This document shows positions 10,060 through 21,682 of a DNA stretch of 64,000 bases, in pieces. The notes below the pieces were generated by a model. It was given only the letters and a program-made list of their open reading frames with translations, had not been told where the DNA came from and made no database searches. Position 1 is the stretch's first letter; every line of letters begins with the position of its first letter. This DNA is from Uranotaenia lowii (taxonomy: Eukaryota > Arthropoda > Insecta > Diptera > Culicidae), in the NCBI RefSeq assembly GCF_029784155.1, contig NC_073693.1, positions 286,536,875 to 286,600,874 of the forward strand. The letters run 5' to 3'. A program made the position numbers and the translations under genes.

Positions 10060-10890
10060 ATTTTTATTTATTTATAGAGGAGTTTAACCACGCAGGGTCA
10101 TTCTTCCTCTGAATTTTAGCAAAATTACAATTCTTCAAACAATTTAGTTTTCTTTAGGAACATTATAACTTTTCTCTCCTTTTCTCGAGTATTGGCCAAT
10201 ATTGATGGGAGATCACCTACAATCCCTGTCTGTCGGCGTAACATTTCAAATTTTCTGCAGCTGGTAAATATGTGATCAATAGTCAGTTCTGTGTTACATG
10301 CATCACATAGATTGGAACAGTTACGTTCAACTAGATGTTTCTGCGTCAGCCTGCTGTGTCCGATACGACATCTTGTTAACAAGACTTGCTCCTTACGATC
10401 AGGTCGATCTATCCATGGGTCAATGGTGAGTTTGACTTTCCGAAGTCCATACAGCGGTCGTTGGATCCATAATTGTTGTTGATTAGACATAACTAACTTC
10501 TTCGTCCATCTTACAACGTCAGAAGCTGGAATAGGAATGTTCCACAGTGGACTTTTTCTACCGTTGTTGGCAATTACATCAGCTTGCTCATTGCCTCTTA
10601 TGCCTGAGTGGCTAGGCACCCATATAAAAGAGATATGTTTTTCCCGAGATTCATTTTCAACAACCTGAATGAAAGCGTGCTTATTGTTACCTTTCTCGAG
10701 AGCTTGTAAGCAACTTGCAGAGTCCGTGATGATTAGTGTTTTACCGTGGGATTTTTCTACAGCAACTACAAGAGCTGCAGCTTCTGCTGTGAAAATACTG
10801 CATTGAGACGGTAGTTTTCGCGCTATAGAAAAGTTGTTGCTAACTACACCAATAAGATTATAATGAATAAACAAAATTAAATAACAAAAA
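10060..10890 (-). mobile_element. 5'-truncated LINE of an RNase H-bearing clade (I-like group)
   Basis: Only the last third of the element remains. Read on the minus strand, it starts abruptly around 10890 inside the RNase H domain and ends at a short A/T-rich tail around 10060 (ataaataaa on the minus strand). No target duplication was identified. RNase H domains in insect LINEs occur in the I, LOA, R1 and Jockey-related Lian groups, so the clade is left open. Confidence 0.7.
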
Positions 10891-10901
10891 AGAAAAGTCA
10901 T
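10125..10901 (-). CDS. LINE RNase H and C-terminal domain, truncated remnant
   Basis: This 258-codon frame has the RNase H motifs SIFTAEAAALVVAVEK (glutamate of the active site, about residues 36-51), IITDSASCLQALE (second aspartate, about 57-69) and WVPSHSGIRGNEQADVIAN (histidine and last aspartate, about 93-111). The first catalytic motif (usually DGS) is missing because of the truncation; the first ~25 residues are flanking sequence read in frame. The C-terminal part has CDACNTELTIDHIFTSC, the C-x2-C...H...C knuckle that follows RNase H in this group. The frame is otherwise undamaged, which points to a recent dead-on-arrival insertion. Confidence 0.75.
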   Translation of the reverse strand: MTFLFCYLILFIHYNLIGVVSNNFSIARKLPSQCSIFTAEAAALVVAVEKSHGKTLIITDSASCLQALEKGNNKHAFIQVVENESREKHISFIWVPSHSGIRGNEQADVIANNGRKSPLWNIPIPASDVVRWTKKLVMSNQQQLWIQRPLYGLRKVKLTIDPWIDRPDRKEQVLLTRCRIGHSRLTQKHLVERNCSNLCDACNTELTIDHIFTSCRKFEMLRRQTGIVGDLPSILANTREKERKVIMFLKKTKLFEEL

Positions 10902-12381
10902 AAGCAGATGGTTTTTAACTGTTATGATTCAATTCAGTGAGTCATAAATGCGTCATAATGTCTAACATAAATCGCCCCACAAAGGGTGTTCACTGTTCAC
11001 TTTCTTACACAGGGTACAGTTTTGTAAGAACATTTCGATCTCCCCCTGATCAAAAAGTATAGGAACGCTCGAATTCAACCGAATTCGAGGGGTTGAATCT
11101 TGTCCTTGAAATAAGGAAAAAGAAAACGAGAATCTCGAATGTTTGTGCGTGTTCACGTGTGCAAATTCAAAACACGTGGTCCATTTGAGTTATCCCACAG
11201 TGTGTACGAATTTCAGTATACCGGTTTTGGTTTGTGGAAAGCGATCGTTTTAAAATTTTTATTCAGAATCGAAATTTAGAACCCTGATTTTATGAGCTTT
11301 GTTGTAAACGTTAGTTTAAAATTTGTTGAAAAAATGTAAAAAAAACGTTTTTTCTAGTATAAAACTGTCCGAGCTCTCCTGAATTATTTATGGATTTTTC
11401 TCTGCGAAACACCAACGCCGGTGTGTAGCCATCATTTGATTGATCTTCTACTTCCGTCAGTCAATTTTTCTTTCATTCCGGCGCGGCGGCGCACCAATAT
11501 GTCCTACTACCTAACCCAAATTGCTAGCACCTTCAAAGGATACTCGAATAATCGTTCCTCCGATTCGATCTGCTGCATTGTTCATCTGTTCCACGGATGA
11601 GCACGGAACAAAAACAGGAAGAAACCGATTTTCAGATTACCGTTTTCGATGTTGAACCATCAACCATCAGAGAGGAGCGTCTGTCCGTACCTGCACGTTC
11701 CATTTGCAGCTTTCCGGATGGTCCCGAATCAGCAGCGGCGGTGGTGTGATGTTAATCGGCTCGTTTAGGGTAGCTCGGATCAAGATGTTCCTTCTTTTCG
11801 AACCTCAAAATTCATCCAAGGGAGGACCGAAGGCAATCGGGGAGATAGAATTTTATGATTTTGATGCCAAATGAATTAAAACCTATTAAACATCAAGATC
11901 TGGTGTAAATTAAAAAAAAAAGTCTAAAATTCACTTTTGAAAACGTAGTCTTTTTCGAAAATAAAAGAAAACAGTGGATTTCTATTAAATGTTCAAGTAC
12001 GTGAACATGAACACTTAACATGCAAATTCTCAAACAATCTATAGAAACCCACCAGTTAAAAAAACGGCCTCAAAAGTCAATTTTCGTCCAAAAGGGATCT
12101 TCTATACATTTTTTTCCATATCTCCGTATGGTAGGGTTTCAGGGAATGAGAAATGTTCCTATGCGATTGATCGAAACCCTTTCCTTCTTCCATGGGAAGA
12201 TAAGAGGGGGGGATTGAGCACAATATAAGTTGCTTTTACATATCTCGAGAAACAGGCCCTGATAATTTTAAGAATACCATACCCTGTACTGCCTTTCATA
12301 AAAGCCCACAAATCTCCCGTGAAGCCTTGGTCAAAACTGACGAGTTGCCACTACCCCCAAGAAGTCATTCAATTATAACGT
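10902..12381. other. 1.5 kb unassigned, GC-richer core at 11400-11760
   Basis: The part 11400-11760 is clearly less AT-rich than its surroundings. It contains an arthropod-initiator-like tcagt (11458) and a small open frame (separate entry). It could be the 5' end of a host gene or a regulatory element. Nothing else was recognised. Confidence 0.35.
11597..11749 (+). CDS. Small 50-codon frame, possible first exon or micro-ORF, function unknown
   Basis: The frame starts MSTEQKQEETDFQITVFDVE and ends SFPDGPESAAAVV before a TGA. It is acidic at the N-terminus, has balanced amino-acid composition, and lies in the only GC-rich island of this stretch, about 140 bases after an initiator-like tcagt. 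Possible splice donors (gatggtcccg, gcggcggtgg) lie inside it, so it could instead be a first coding exon. No domain is recognisable. A chance frame is quite possible. Confidence 0.2.
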   Translation: MSTEQKQEETDFQITVFDVEPSTIREERLSVPARSICSFPDGPESAAAVV

Positions 12382-13468
12382 AGAGCTACTCGCACGCATA
12401 GGTGGCAAAATCGCTAAAAGTTGCCGAACCAACCGTTACAAATGTAATTAAAGTGTTTGGGGAACATTTGTCGACAGCCAGGAAGTCTGGATCGGGGGGA
12501 AATCGAAAACCGGAAGCCGCTGAGACGACAAAGAGAGTTGCCGGTAGTTTCAAGCGAAACCCTAATCTCCTCTCCGAAATGCCGCAAATAAGCTGGGTGT
12601 ATCGTCTACAATCGTGCATCGAGCCAAAAAAACGAGTCGGACTACCGACTTACAAGAAGGTAGTGACTCAAAATCGCGATGATAAACAAAATACGACGGC
12701 CAAAGCGCGATCCCGTAGGCTGTACACGACGATGCTGACGAAGTTTGACTGCGTGGTAATGGACGACGAAACCTACGTCAAAGCCGACTACAAGCAGCTT
12801 CCGAGACACGAGTTTTATACGGCAAAAGGAAGGGGAAAGGTAGCGGATATTTTCAAGCCCATGAAACTGTCAAAGTTCGCGAAGTAATATCTGGTTTGGC
12901 AAGCCATCTGTACCTGTGGCTTTAGAAGCAGCATTTTCATAGCTTCCGGGACTGTCAACCAAGAAATTTACGTGAAAGATTGTTTGAATAAACGTCTGCT
13001 GCCTTTCCTGAAGTAACACCGTTGTTCCGTACTGTTTTGGCCGGATTTGGCATGTTGCCATTACGCTTAACAGGCCATGGAGGGGTACGCCGCCAACTAC
13101 GTGCAAGTGGTTCTTAAGGGCAAGAACCCTCCCAACACGCCAGAGCTCCGCCCAATTAAGAAACACTGGGCTATTGTCAAGCGGAACCTGAAAAAGACCA
13201 AAAAACTGCTAAGGACGAGCAGCAGTTCAAGGCAATCTGGCTTTCTGTGCGAAGAAGGTGGACAAAGTGGCTGTATAAAATCTGATGGCAGGGGTTAAGC
13301 GTAAGGCCCGGCAATTCGGGTTTGGAAAAGCGGAAGCCTAACTGAATATTTTTCCTGAATTTTATACTAATTAAACTTGAAAAAGAAATTTAATTTGATT
13401 TTTTAAATAAACGATTTCACCGGTTTACTCGCGTTTTCCCTCGACCAAATTTTGACCGTATCACTCTT
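12382..13468 (+). mobile_element. IS630-Tc1-mariner DD37E transposon, 5'-truncated relic
   Basis: It matches the near-complete copy at 43987-45282 from 12382 (gagctactcgcacgc) to the right terminal repeat near 13446-13468 (gaccgtatcactctt), followed by TA. About 211 bp of the left end, including the left terminal repeat and the transposase start, are missing. It cannot be mobilised by two-ended transposition. Confidence 0.8.
12402..13340 (+). pseudogene. DD37E transposase pseudogene
   Basis: The first frame (12402-12887, 161 codons) covers part of the N-terminal helix-turn-helix region and the first catalytic aspartate in VVMDDETYVKADY, then stops at TAA after LSKFAK. Reading resumes with YLVWQAICTCG and reaches the second aspartate in FWPDLACCHY, after a further stop within LLPFLK. 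The expected catalytic glutamate is lysine here (LRPIKKHW instead of LRPIEKYW). With two or more stops, frameshifts and the E-to-K change, it is inactive. Here it keeps an undamaged CAA codon (YLVWQAIC) where the copy at 44718 has a stop. Confidence 0.8.
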
Positions 13469-14889
13469 TATTCTCATGTTCAACGTAAAGTAAATATAAA
13501 TACTGTGAAAAAAAACAACATAATGTTTCAAATATTCCGTAAGTTTCAAATCAGAAATTAAATTGCGCCTGCCTCTTTTGAGCAAATGCTCGCTAAGAAT
13601 GTCCATTTCACACTGTTATCGTTCATCTCACGTCTCAGATTGTTATAAACTGTTCCGAAAATTATAAATACTCTTCAAAATAACCGCCATTTCAAAAATC
13701 GTGAAGTGTTCAATCAAATTTTGGCTGCGTACTGTTCACATCCAATTATCATTTTTTGTAGTTTTTCGCAAAGAAATCTGGGAATTCGTGGCCTTACTCC
13801 AGAGCAAAGAAAATGGAATGTGTACCAAATGGGGCACTGTGGCTTGTGAATTGTCTTTCAATCAGAAAACTAGCATAAGAAGATGTGAGTGTCGGATGTA
13901 AGCGTTGCTGGTCTGTCGGGGGATGTTGCAGTGATCTTGTTGTAAATTTAATTAAATAACGTTGACGTGGTGCTCGAGGGGGTTTAAAAGTTGCTCTTTG
14001 GTGAGGTAGTTACAAAGCCACCCTAACCTAGTGAACTACAAAGCGAAAATGTTCATTCTACGACCCGTCACCAGAGGACCACTGGAAGATGTGAGCCGCA
14101 CGTGGAGCGAATTGGCGAAATGATCGGGCCAAGCGAAAACAGAGGCACACGAGGGCAATGAACGGTAATGGGATTAAAGCAGATCAAGATGCTCATAGAC
14201 TTTGCCATTAGTTCGCGGACGCATTGAGAGATCTCTAATCCTCTAATTGTTTCAAAATAAGAAACGTGTGATGTTTTGTACTTCTAGTTAAATTGTGGAA
14301 CAGGAACTACCACCCGCAGACGAGTCCCAGAAGAAATCTATTTGTGTCATATAATATTGGAACTCCAGGTAATCCTACGCCATTTTACTGTTGCCCATAA
14401 CCGTCCCCTAATTGGTTCCTGTACACTAACAGAACTCCGCTATGTCGAGTTAAAACTTAAATTAACTCAATCCGAGAACGTCTTGCGCTACGCCCTATAA
14501 CGTCGACCGACAACCGCTACAACGTTGGTTTGACCTACACCGGTACCTGGTTCAGCACCCAAGGTGGGGCCGGGTACACTCCGCGAGAACCAACTGACCC
14601 CTAAGCCGACCTCAACGGACCCGAACTCGACGCCGAAGGAGGAAGAAGGAGCACGTTCCCGCTACTTTTCTCACAACGCAGCTAAAGGTTAGATAGAAAT
14701 AAGAAAGTGGTGGGTGGATTCTGCAAGATAATAAAAGATACCAATTGCTAAGCCAAGGAGTTTTTCCTTAGATTTCTCGAACTTCCCTGCAACGTAGTAT
14801 TTTTCTGGTAAGCATGCCTACCCTAAGGATCGTTAGGGGTTCACAGCACTTTCTACCAATTGGCTAACAGCCAGTCTTACACGGAACAG
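13469..14889. other. 1.4 kb unassigned, GC-richer part at 14500-14660
   Basis: No coding frame was recognised. The stretch 13900-14880 has several features loosely like an LTR/leader region (ggttacaaagcc, a CG-rich block at 14500-14660), but I could not find a repeated LTR, primer-binding site or gag/pol, so it is left unassigned. Confidence 0.35.
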
Positions 14890-15655
14890 TTCAACCCGTG
14901 TTGAGAAAGTATGGGGAACAGTGTACTTTCGCAGATTCCCCGAAATTCGGTGGGAAACCTGGCCAGGCTAACCCCACAATGGACAAGAAAATCAAGAATT
15001 ATTACAACCGGCATCTTTCGGCATCAGTACGATATGTGGCCAAGCAACTAGGTACCTCATCGACTAACTTTACACGTGCCAATGAGATAATTGAACTTCA
15101 GACCATCGGAAGGAGAAGCAGCCAAAAAAGAATACCGAACAAGCTGAATCCGTGAAACCGAGGCCTCATAAACTCTACGACAAACTTCTGACCAAGAAAT
15201 CGGGTGGTGTTACTATGGATGATAAAACCTACATTAAACTCGAATATAAGACTCTGCCTGGACGACAATTTTATACCTCACCGAAGGAAAAGGATGTTCC
15301 TGCATCAGTACAAGCCATTTACACTGAAAATTTTGGAAAGAGCAAAAATGTTTCCAAAAAATGGTTGCTACCCATAATCAAACAGCATAATAATCCTACA
15401 ATATTTTGGCCTGGTCTCGCTTCGTGCCACTAATCTAAGGATGTATTAAATTGGTATTAAGTCAACAAGATCACATGTTTACCGAAAGACATGAATCCAC
15501 CAAACTGTTCAGAGATTCGTCTTATCTAAACTTCTTGGGCTTTAACGATGGCAGATCTGAGGAAATACATGAAAACAGTGGACAGTCGAATCTCACAAAG
15601 GGCAATCGTCTCGACCAACTTCAAGTGTTTTGTCGAAGATTGCATGTGATATAGT
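14890..15655 (+). pseudogene. Tc1/mariner-superfamily transposase relic
   Basis: Two short frames carry fragments of one transposase. The first (14898-15155) has PGQANPTMDKKIKNYYN and SASVRYVAKQLGTSS, the DNA-binding helix-turn-helix region. The second (15152-15433) has VTMDDKTYIKLEYKTLPG, with the first catalytic aspartate, and FWPGLASCH, where the second catalytic aspartate is glycine. Downstream (about 15480-15520) KDMNPPNCSEIRLI precedes the position of the glutamate, which is destroyed by a stop. It is related to the DD37E copies in this window but clearly more diverged. No terminal repeats were found. Confidence 0.65.
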
Positions 15656-16009
15656 TCGAACATTATTGGAAACGGAAACCCTTGAAACTTATATAAATTC
15701 AATAATTACATGCAGAACGTTAAGTGGCTGTGGGAGGATTTGGGAATCGTTTCGGCGAAGATTAACCTGTCAACGAACCTGGTAAGAACACAAACTTTCT
15801 CTCCTTTTAAATGCTTTTTGGAAAAATGTATGATACTTACGAACCAAAATGTTACAGTTTAAATTGAAGGTCAATTTTCTTTCGACTTAATTTATAATAG
15901 GTTGCTAAACTATACCAGCTATAGCTCGAAATTGGGAACCTAAGTTTGAGGATACAGCCTTTAAAATGGTTGTAATAATTTGTTGCTATAAACGTGACTT
16001 CACTCACAA
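15656..16009. other. AT-rich spacer, nothing assigned
   Basis: No frame or repeat recognised. Confidence 0.5.
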
Positions 16010-16270
16010 AGCAGACACTACTCCAATAATGAACTTCATTGGAGGTGGAATTATCGGTATAAGATTCTATGCCGGACCGGCATTAGCAAGCTTTCTAATA
16101 ATTGGCTTTGTCCTCTCAGCGCAACCGCGTTACACATGTCCGTAAGAAACCAAATAAAACATATCTCATATCCTATAACAAGACAAAGCAGGATAAAACA
16201 ATCAGCCACCGAGGATATTGTCGAACGATGTATCGAGTGCTTTTTGTGTACGTATACGTACAAATTCCAT
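16010..16270 (-). repeat. Dispersed repeat, inverted relative to copies at 41985-42075 and 43780-43985
   Basis: The run around 16030-16095 (ggaggtggaattatcgg, then attctatgccgg) is the reverse complement of 43885-43975. The part 16175-16260 (aagacaaagcagga, gaggatattgtcgaac) is the reverse complement of 43790-43865. The order is preserved, so this is a partial copy of the same unnamed element in the opposite orientation. No coding capacity. Confidence 0.6.
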
Positions 16271-17849
16271 TAAATGTTTTTCATAATTTGTTTGAATGTA
16301 GTGGTCATTAGACCGCTGAAAGCTTTGTAGGAAAATTTAAAATTTATACATTTTTACATCTCCCATAACTTTTTTTTTTGGTTGTTTTTACTGCCACAAA
16401 TCACAATAAAAATAGTGCTTTTCCAATCATATCATTTTGAAACAGTACACTTTTCAGTGCATTTTCGGCCCAGAGATTTGCTAAATAGGCACTGGATTTT
16501 TGCGAATCTCTTCTATGGGTGTAGACTGTGTAGAGACACACTGGCCCCGAGTACCCCGTACAAGAATGCTTCATGTTCCATGGTAGATCCTTTAAAGCGC
16601 TGCACGTTTTCCAAAATACCTATATGGACATCTGTATATATATGTTTGTATGATTCAAAATCGCGTCCGTGTGCCGCCTGTCATAGAGTTGAACACATGG
16701 TCTGTTGTCTTGACGGAACGATTTCGAGAGGTGACTTGTCCTAGGTGTTTTCTTTTCGTTTGAAACATCGAAAAAAAAAACAGAAACAGAAAAATTAATT
16801 TCAGGTAAAATTGATTTCTCCGCCGGCCTGAATGAAAAACCAAAACGTGAAAAACGGCATCGTGTGCCGTCTGTTCTGGGAAACAATGTACTGTGGAGGA
16901 TACACAATTGCTCCGACTCAGAGTCTCTACGTTTTCTTTCTGTATCTCTATCTCTCGGATGTTTCGTCCCCGCACAAACCAACTTCATGAAATACGCACA
17001 ATTTCAGTACGGTCTTCCTCATCAATCTTCATTACGTTTCGAAGCCGAAATGCAGAAATTCATCATCGTCCTTTGTGCCGCCCGTGTGTGAGCATGATGG
17101 TCCGGAAACTTAAGCCTTAATACCTGCTCACAGAGCCTCATATGCGTAAATGCATTTCCCGTTCGCAAAATTGTGCATTTCGCGCAGCTGCTACATACAT
17201 ATGTATGTATGCGCTGACGATCGTCGTTCGACATTGCACTTTGAAGTTTTTTTTCGCATTCTCTTCGAAGCTCCTCTATCGTGTTGTGTTTATGTGTCGC
17301 ACCTTTTGTGCAATTACTTGGCACTTTTACCGAACAAATCATGCGTGAAAGTTTAATTAAAACTTGTTTGCCCTGGCGATAGATTTCGTTTTTTTTAAAA
17401 CTGAAACTGAGAATTCTGTGCTGATTGCTGCTGCTGGGGATATAAACCCTCTCAACTGGGAAACAGAAATCGAAAAAGCCATGAACCTCAAAGAAGATTA
17501 GAAAGTTGACGTAATTTTGCACATTTTTGCGTTTTTATATTTTCAAAATATGTACGAAACAAAGAATTTTGGACGAATTTTCAAAGGTAGCTGTTTTTTC
17601 GAACTTTTTGTCAACTTGCTAATTTTTCAGACTTTCTTGCACTTCAATTTAACTTTGCACTAGATTTTGAGTATATTCACGCAAGACTTTTGCAATAAAT
17701 TTATATTCATCAGAATTGATAGTATTTTGTATAAAATTTATCATGGTAAGATGATATATTTTATTAGTGAAAAAGTGGTTTAGGTGAATTATTGTTTTAA
17801 ACAACCCCTTAATTTGTTGAAAAGGGAGGGGGCCCCATATAATTTCAAT
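16271..17849. other. 1.6 kb without a recognised gene
   Basis: Several overlapping frames (for example 16620-16988 minus and 17022-17522 minus) lack any recognisable domain. Composition at 16650-17300 is moderately GC-rich, with a short palindromic run catacatatgtatg at 17200. Nothing is assigned. Confidence 0.4.
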
Positions 17850-18611
17850 CTATATCTATGTATATTTAAAAAAAATGGATTTCTGTCTGTCTATCTGTCT
17901 GTTACTTATAGACTCGGAAACTACTGAATCAATTTGCGTGAAACTTGGCAGGTGGAGGTATTAGAGGCCGGGAAAGGTTTCTAGAATAGTTTGAGACCCA
18001 TCCATCTCACAGGAAGAGGGAGGGGGCTCCCAAACAAAAGACAAATGTTTGCATAACTCGAGAATCAGACGAACCAGCCCGAGGCTGAAAGTCTCTATAA
18101 TAAAGAAAAAAAAAACTCGAGAACCGACCAAGCAAATGGTACCAAATTTGACGTGGAAGAGCATTTGGGTAAGAGAAATGTTTCTATGATTATTTGAGAC
18201 CCCGCATTCTTTCCATTGGGGAGGGAGGAAGTGTGGAGGAGGCCTTTCCCACATTTTTTTACAAAACTAAAAATCTAATCAAACAAATGGAACCAAATTT
18301 TGCATGGGTTAATGAATATTTGGTACCCATTACCTTCTTCCAGAGGAGAGATATCAAGAGAAGAGGGTGGCTCCCATACAATTTTTTACATAACTGGAGA
18401 ACTAATCGAACAAATGGAACTAAATTTGGAATGGGAGGGTATTTGGGAAAGAGAAATGTTTTTATGAGTATTTGAGAACCCTCCCTCTTTCCAATGGGGA
18501 AATAAAGCAAATGGAACCAAATTTTGCATGGGATGGTATTAAGTGCGATGAATGTTTCTCTGAAACTTTGGTATTCCTCTCCTCTTCCAGTGCGGAGATA
18601 TGCGGAGAGAG

Positions 18612-18628
18612 AGGGGGGGGGGGGGGGG
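18612..18628 (+). repeat. Poly-G run
   Basis: A homopolymeric G tract in one unit of the repeat element, prone to slippage and sequencing error. Confidence 0.8.
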
Positions 18629-18894
18629 TTCCGGTTCAGTTGTTTACATAATTCTAAAACTATTCAAGACGATTGGAATACGAGAAATATATCTATGATT
18701 ATCACGAAAACAATTCGAGGAAATGAAACCGAATTTTGCATGGAAGAGTATATGAGAACAAAAATAGTTTCTAACGATGTTTTGTACCGCTCCCTCCTTC
18801 CAGTGGGGAGATACAAAAGGGGCTCCTTTAAAAATTAGTGCGTTACTTGAGAATTTATCAAGCAAATGGAACCAAATTTGGCATGGCTGAGCAT

Positions 18895-19235
18895 TAGAGT
18901 GCCCCAAATGACCCGACTTTTGAAAAAGTTAGGCGCTGCAGGCTAAAATTGATCCTAGGCTTAGTACAAGATCCCATGCCAAATTTGGGCTAGATCGGAT
19001 CAAGGGAAGGGGTTGCTCAACGAGCCTGAAGTTTGTATGGGATTTTGAGACATTTTGTTCGGGAGAAACATGAAAAACCAGTTTTTCATTAATAACTTTG
19101 GTTCCCCTCGGCCGATTTCTTTCAAAAACGGGTTTTCTTCTAAATTATGACAAATATTTCATCCGAAGAATGTATATCGATAAGAGTTAAGATAAAACAG
19201 TTATTAGGCTTCAAAAGTGGGCTAACTTTTTTAAG
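18895..19235 (+). mobile_element. Foldback family 2, half copy
   Basis: It begins tagagtgccccaaa and follows the left arm of the 7155-7797 copy through cgctgcaggctaaaatt, gatcccatgccaaattt and gttattaggct, ending near the centre hairpin (gtgggct). The second arm is absent. It is inserted in a unit of the 1.9 kb repeat element, so it is younger than that element. Confidence 0.65.
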
Positions 19236-19757
19236 GATGGTGTTCATCACTGTTAATGAGTCGGGGCGGTCGAACATATTGACGCCTCATACGGAGCATA
19301 CGGTACGAGAAATGGTTATATGATTATTTAAAATCTTTCCATTATTCCATTGGAGATATTAGGAGGACATAGGGAGGCTCCCATACAAAATTTCACATGG
19401 AATAGGATTAGAGCACGAGAAATGGTTCTATTAGAATTTGAGGCACCACTCTTCTTCCAATAAGTTTATAGGAAGGAGGGAAGGCCCTTATACAATTTCG
19501 GTGGCATAACTATGAGAAATAATCAACAAATTGAATCAAATTTGATAAATTGGATAAAACAAACATTTTGGCATATTTAAAGAATTCATGAAACTCAATA
19601 TTTCATATTTCAGATCATGAAAAACCAATTTAAAGATCATCTTTTACTAAAAAGATGAAATCATCTTTAACTGACCTGCAATAAAAAAAATCAATAATAT
19701 TTACAAATTTCGTTGATTTTAAGAAGGTGTAGCTAAGCATATCGTATCAGCTAGTAT

Positions 19758-21682
19758 GTTTGTAAAACAGTTTTGAGGATTCCTTATTTCTTAATTTTGA
19801 ATTTTGTAAAACACCTTCATCGGAACGGTATAATTTCTGAAATTGCGAGAAGCAGGTAAACTACCCTTCAAAGCCATCAATGTTACCAATTCACTTTTAG
19901 GTTTTCTGTTGTAGGTGAAGAGATAGATATGGAAATTTTATCAACGATCCACATTCAAATAGGTTTTATGAGCCAATCTCTAGTAGTTAAACATGGTTTG
20001 CTTGACAGTTTACTGGCGTAAATGTGTTGATCGTAAATGTAATGGTCGTAAATGTGTTTGCAAGGATCGGTTTATTGCAATTTCCCCGGGACTATAACGC
20101 GTAAATCGCTGAATCCCAACGTCTATAGCCTAGCAATATAAACCTAGCTACAATCTTCATTACAGTCCTATTTTTGCCCCCCTCCGGATGGGATCTAATT
20201 CCATAAAATGGGCCGACAAAAAGTTAAGAATTTGTTTGTTTTATTAAACCTTTTTGCAACGTTCTAATCCTATTACAATAACTCGTCGCTTATTTGTTCA
20301 TGGTGTTTGCATATCTAATATGGTCCGAACTTGGCCTTGTTAAAATATATTTATTGGGCACATTTAGGGTTCTGGCCAAGCAACGAAGGAAGAAAAAAAA
20401 ATCTCAGCTCACACACCAAACTTCATTCCGGAGAAAGAGAGCCAGCCCAGAGTTGGAGGCTGTAAAAGTCAATATTATCTCCGCCTAACGGAACAAATTG
20501 CAGCCTGGAATACCTGGCCTTATCCGAGTTGCGATGCCACGATGTACCCAACAAGAACCCGAACGAGAGTGCATTTCGAGAGTCATAAAATTTTATACCT
20601 TTCTTATGCCAAGCTTGGGTCCTCCACTGCAATGCAATGCAATGGGTCTTCTTGGTACAAATAATGCATGGATGGCGGTGCAATCGTTCTTGCATTGATG
20701 ACGGGGGATGCCATCAACTGCCAGCTAAAGCGACGATTCGAAGGTACCCTCCTGAGCACCAGTCAGCATCAGGTAGAATAAGACCCGGCCTGCAATTGAC
20801 TTTGCTAATTGCACCCGCAATTTTCTCACTTTCCTCTCCTGGGTGGAATAACAACAATAAAATTATGAGCTCTCCTCGGTGCTGTTGGGTCCGACTCGGA
20901 ATTTCGACGGCTTGTAAAATGATGCTACAAATGTCGAAACATATGTTTTTTCTTATTTTTTATTTCCTTGGTTTTCAAAATTATACCTTTATTCTTTCAC
21001 AGGTACAGCTGCTTGAAGACAGATAACATTGAATTCTTCTGCATGTCTAGAGCATAGCGTGTATTTCAAAATTTTAAATATACTTTATTATAGGAAAGAT
21101 ACAAATATGACTGGTCGTGATATTTTTCGTCTATGGATTTTTTAAACAAAAATTTATTCAAGCATTTTATTTCTACAAGCATTTGTGCCTGGTAGAATGT
21201 AAACAAATATGTGAGTATTTCAAATTTGAACCTAATATTGAAGCACAGACAAATTAAAGCAATTTTCATTTTTATGTCAAATTTGTGTTCAACTGTAACT
21301 CAAAATTCCTCAGCCTAAGGTTTGCTAAGTTTATGATCTGAATGATGAGAACATTCATTTGAAGATCAATTTTCAATTCTCAATTAAGTTTAAGGTTCAT
21401 TTGTTCAAAACTCTTGATATGTTCTTTATTTTGATCACGTCTTCCGAATGCAATCTTTCGATGTCGACTGCAATTTGCAGGTTGTGTCCATTAAAATCAA
21501 CAAATTTGGTACACATCTTCGAGTTTATTCGGATAAAACAAAACACCAAGAATTTCAAGTTTTTTTGCGGCATTCACGCCGTTTTTGCAATCAACATGGT
21601 ATTAGGGAGAAAATATGCTTTTTAGTTCACGTCTCACATCTCATGTCACACGAAATACTTTTAACCTTTTAATTTTTCGGCG
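19758..21682. other. 1.9 kb without a recognised gene
   Basis: GC-richer islands at 20480-20560 and 20690-20900 have open frames of up to 129 codons, but no recognisable domain. Right before the satellite (21450-21620) the sequence is AT-rich. This may be host non-coding DNA. Confidence 0.4.

Larger units (their letters stand above)
17850..19757 (+). mobile_element. ~1.9 kb element of degenerate tandem units, ends in ctgtctgtc and agctagta, copy 1
   Basis: It starts with a short TA-rich run and ctgtctgtctatctgtctg (17883), followed by gactcggaaactactgaa. It ends with gtgtagctaagcatatc...cagctagta (19726-19757), the reverse complement of the left end of copy 2 (tactagctgacccgg at 23749). Between the ends is a series of related units with the landmarks 'aaatttggcatgg', 'gagaaatgtttctatgat', 'tttgagaccc' and 'gggaggnnggctcccatac', spaced irregularly at about 100-210 bp. 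A half copy of foldback family 2 (18895-19235) interrupts it. No protein is encoded; the frames that appear are by-products of the repeats. Confidence 0.65.

Noticed and set aside
10291..10482. Plus-strand 63-codon frame
   Set aside because: Shadow of the minus-strand RNase H frame.
13900..14880. Possible LTR or leader of an LTR retrotransposon
   Set aside because: No second LTR, no primer-binding site that I could pair to a tRNA, and no gag or pol frame.
16620..17522. Overlapping frames of 106-166 codons on the minus strand
   Set aside because: No motif, poor composition (Arg/Ser-rich with homopolymers), and overlapping frames on the other strand; coding is unsupported.
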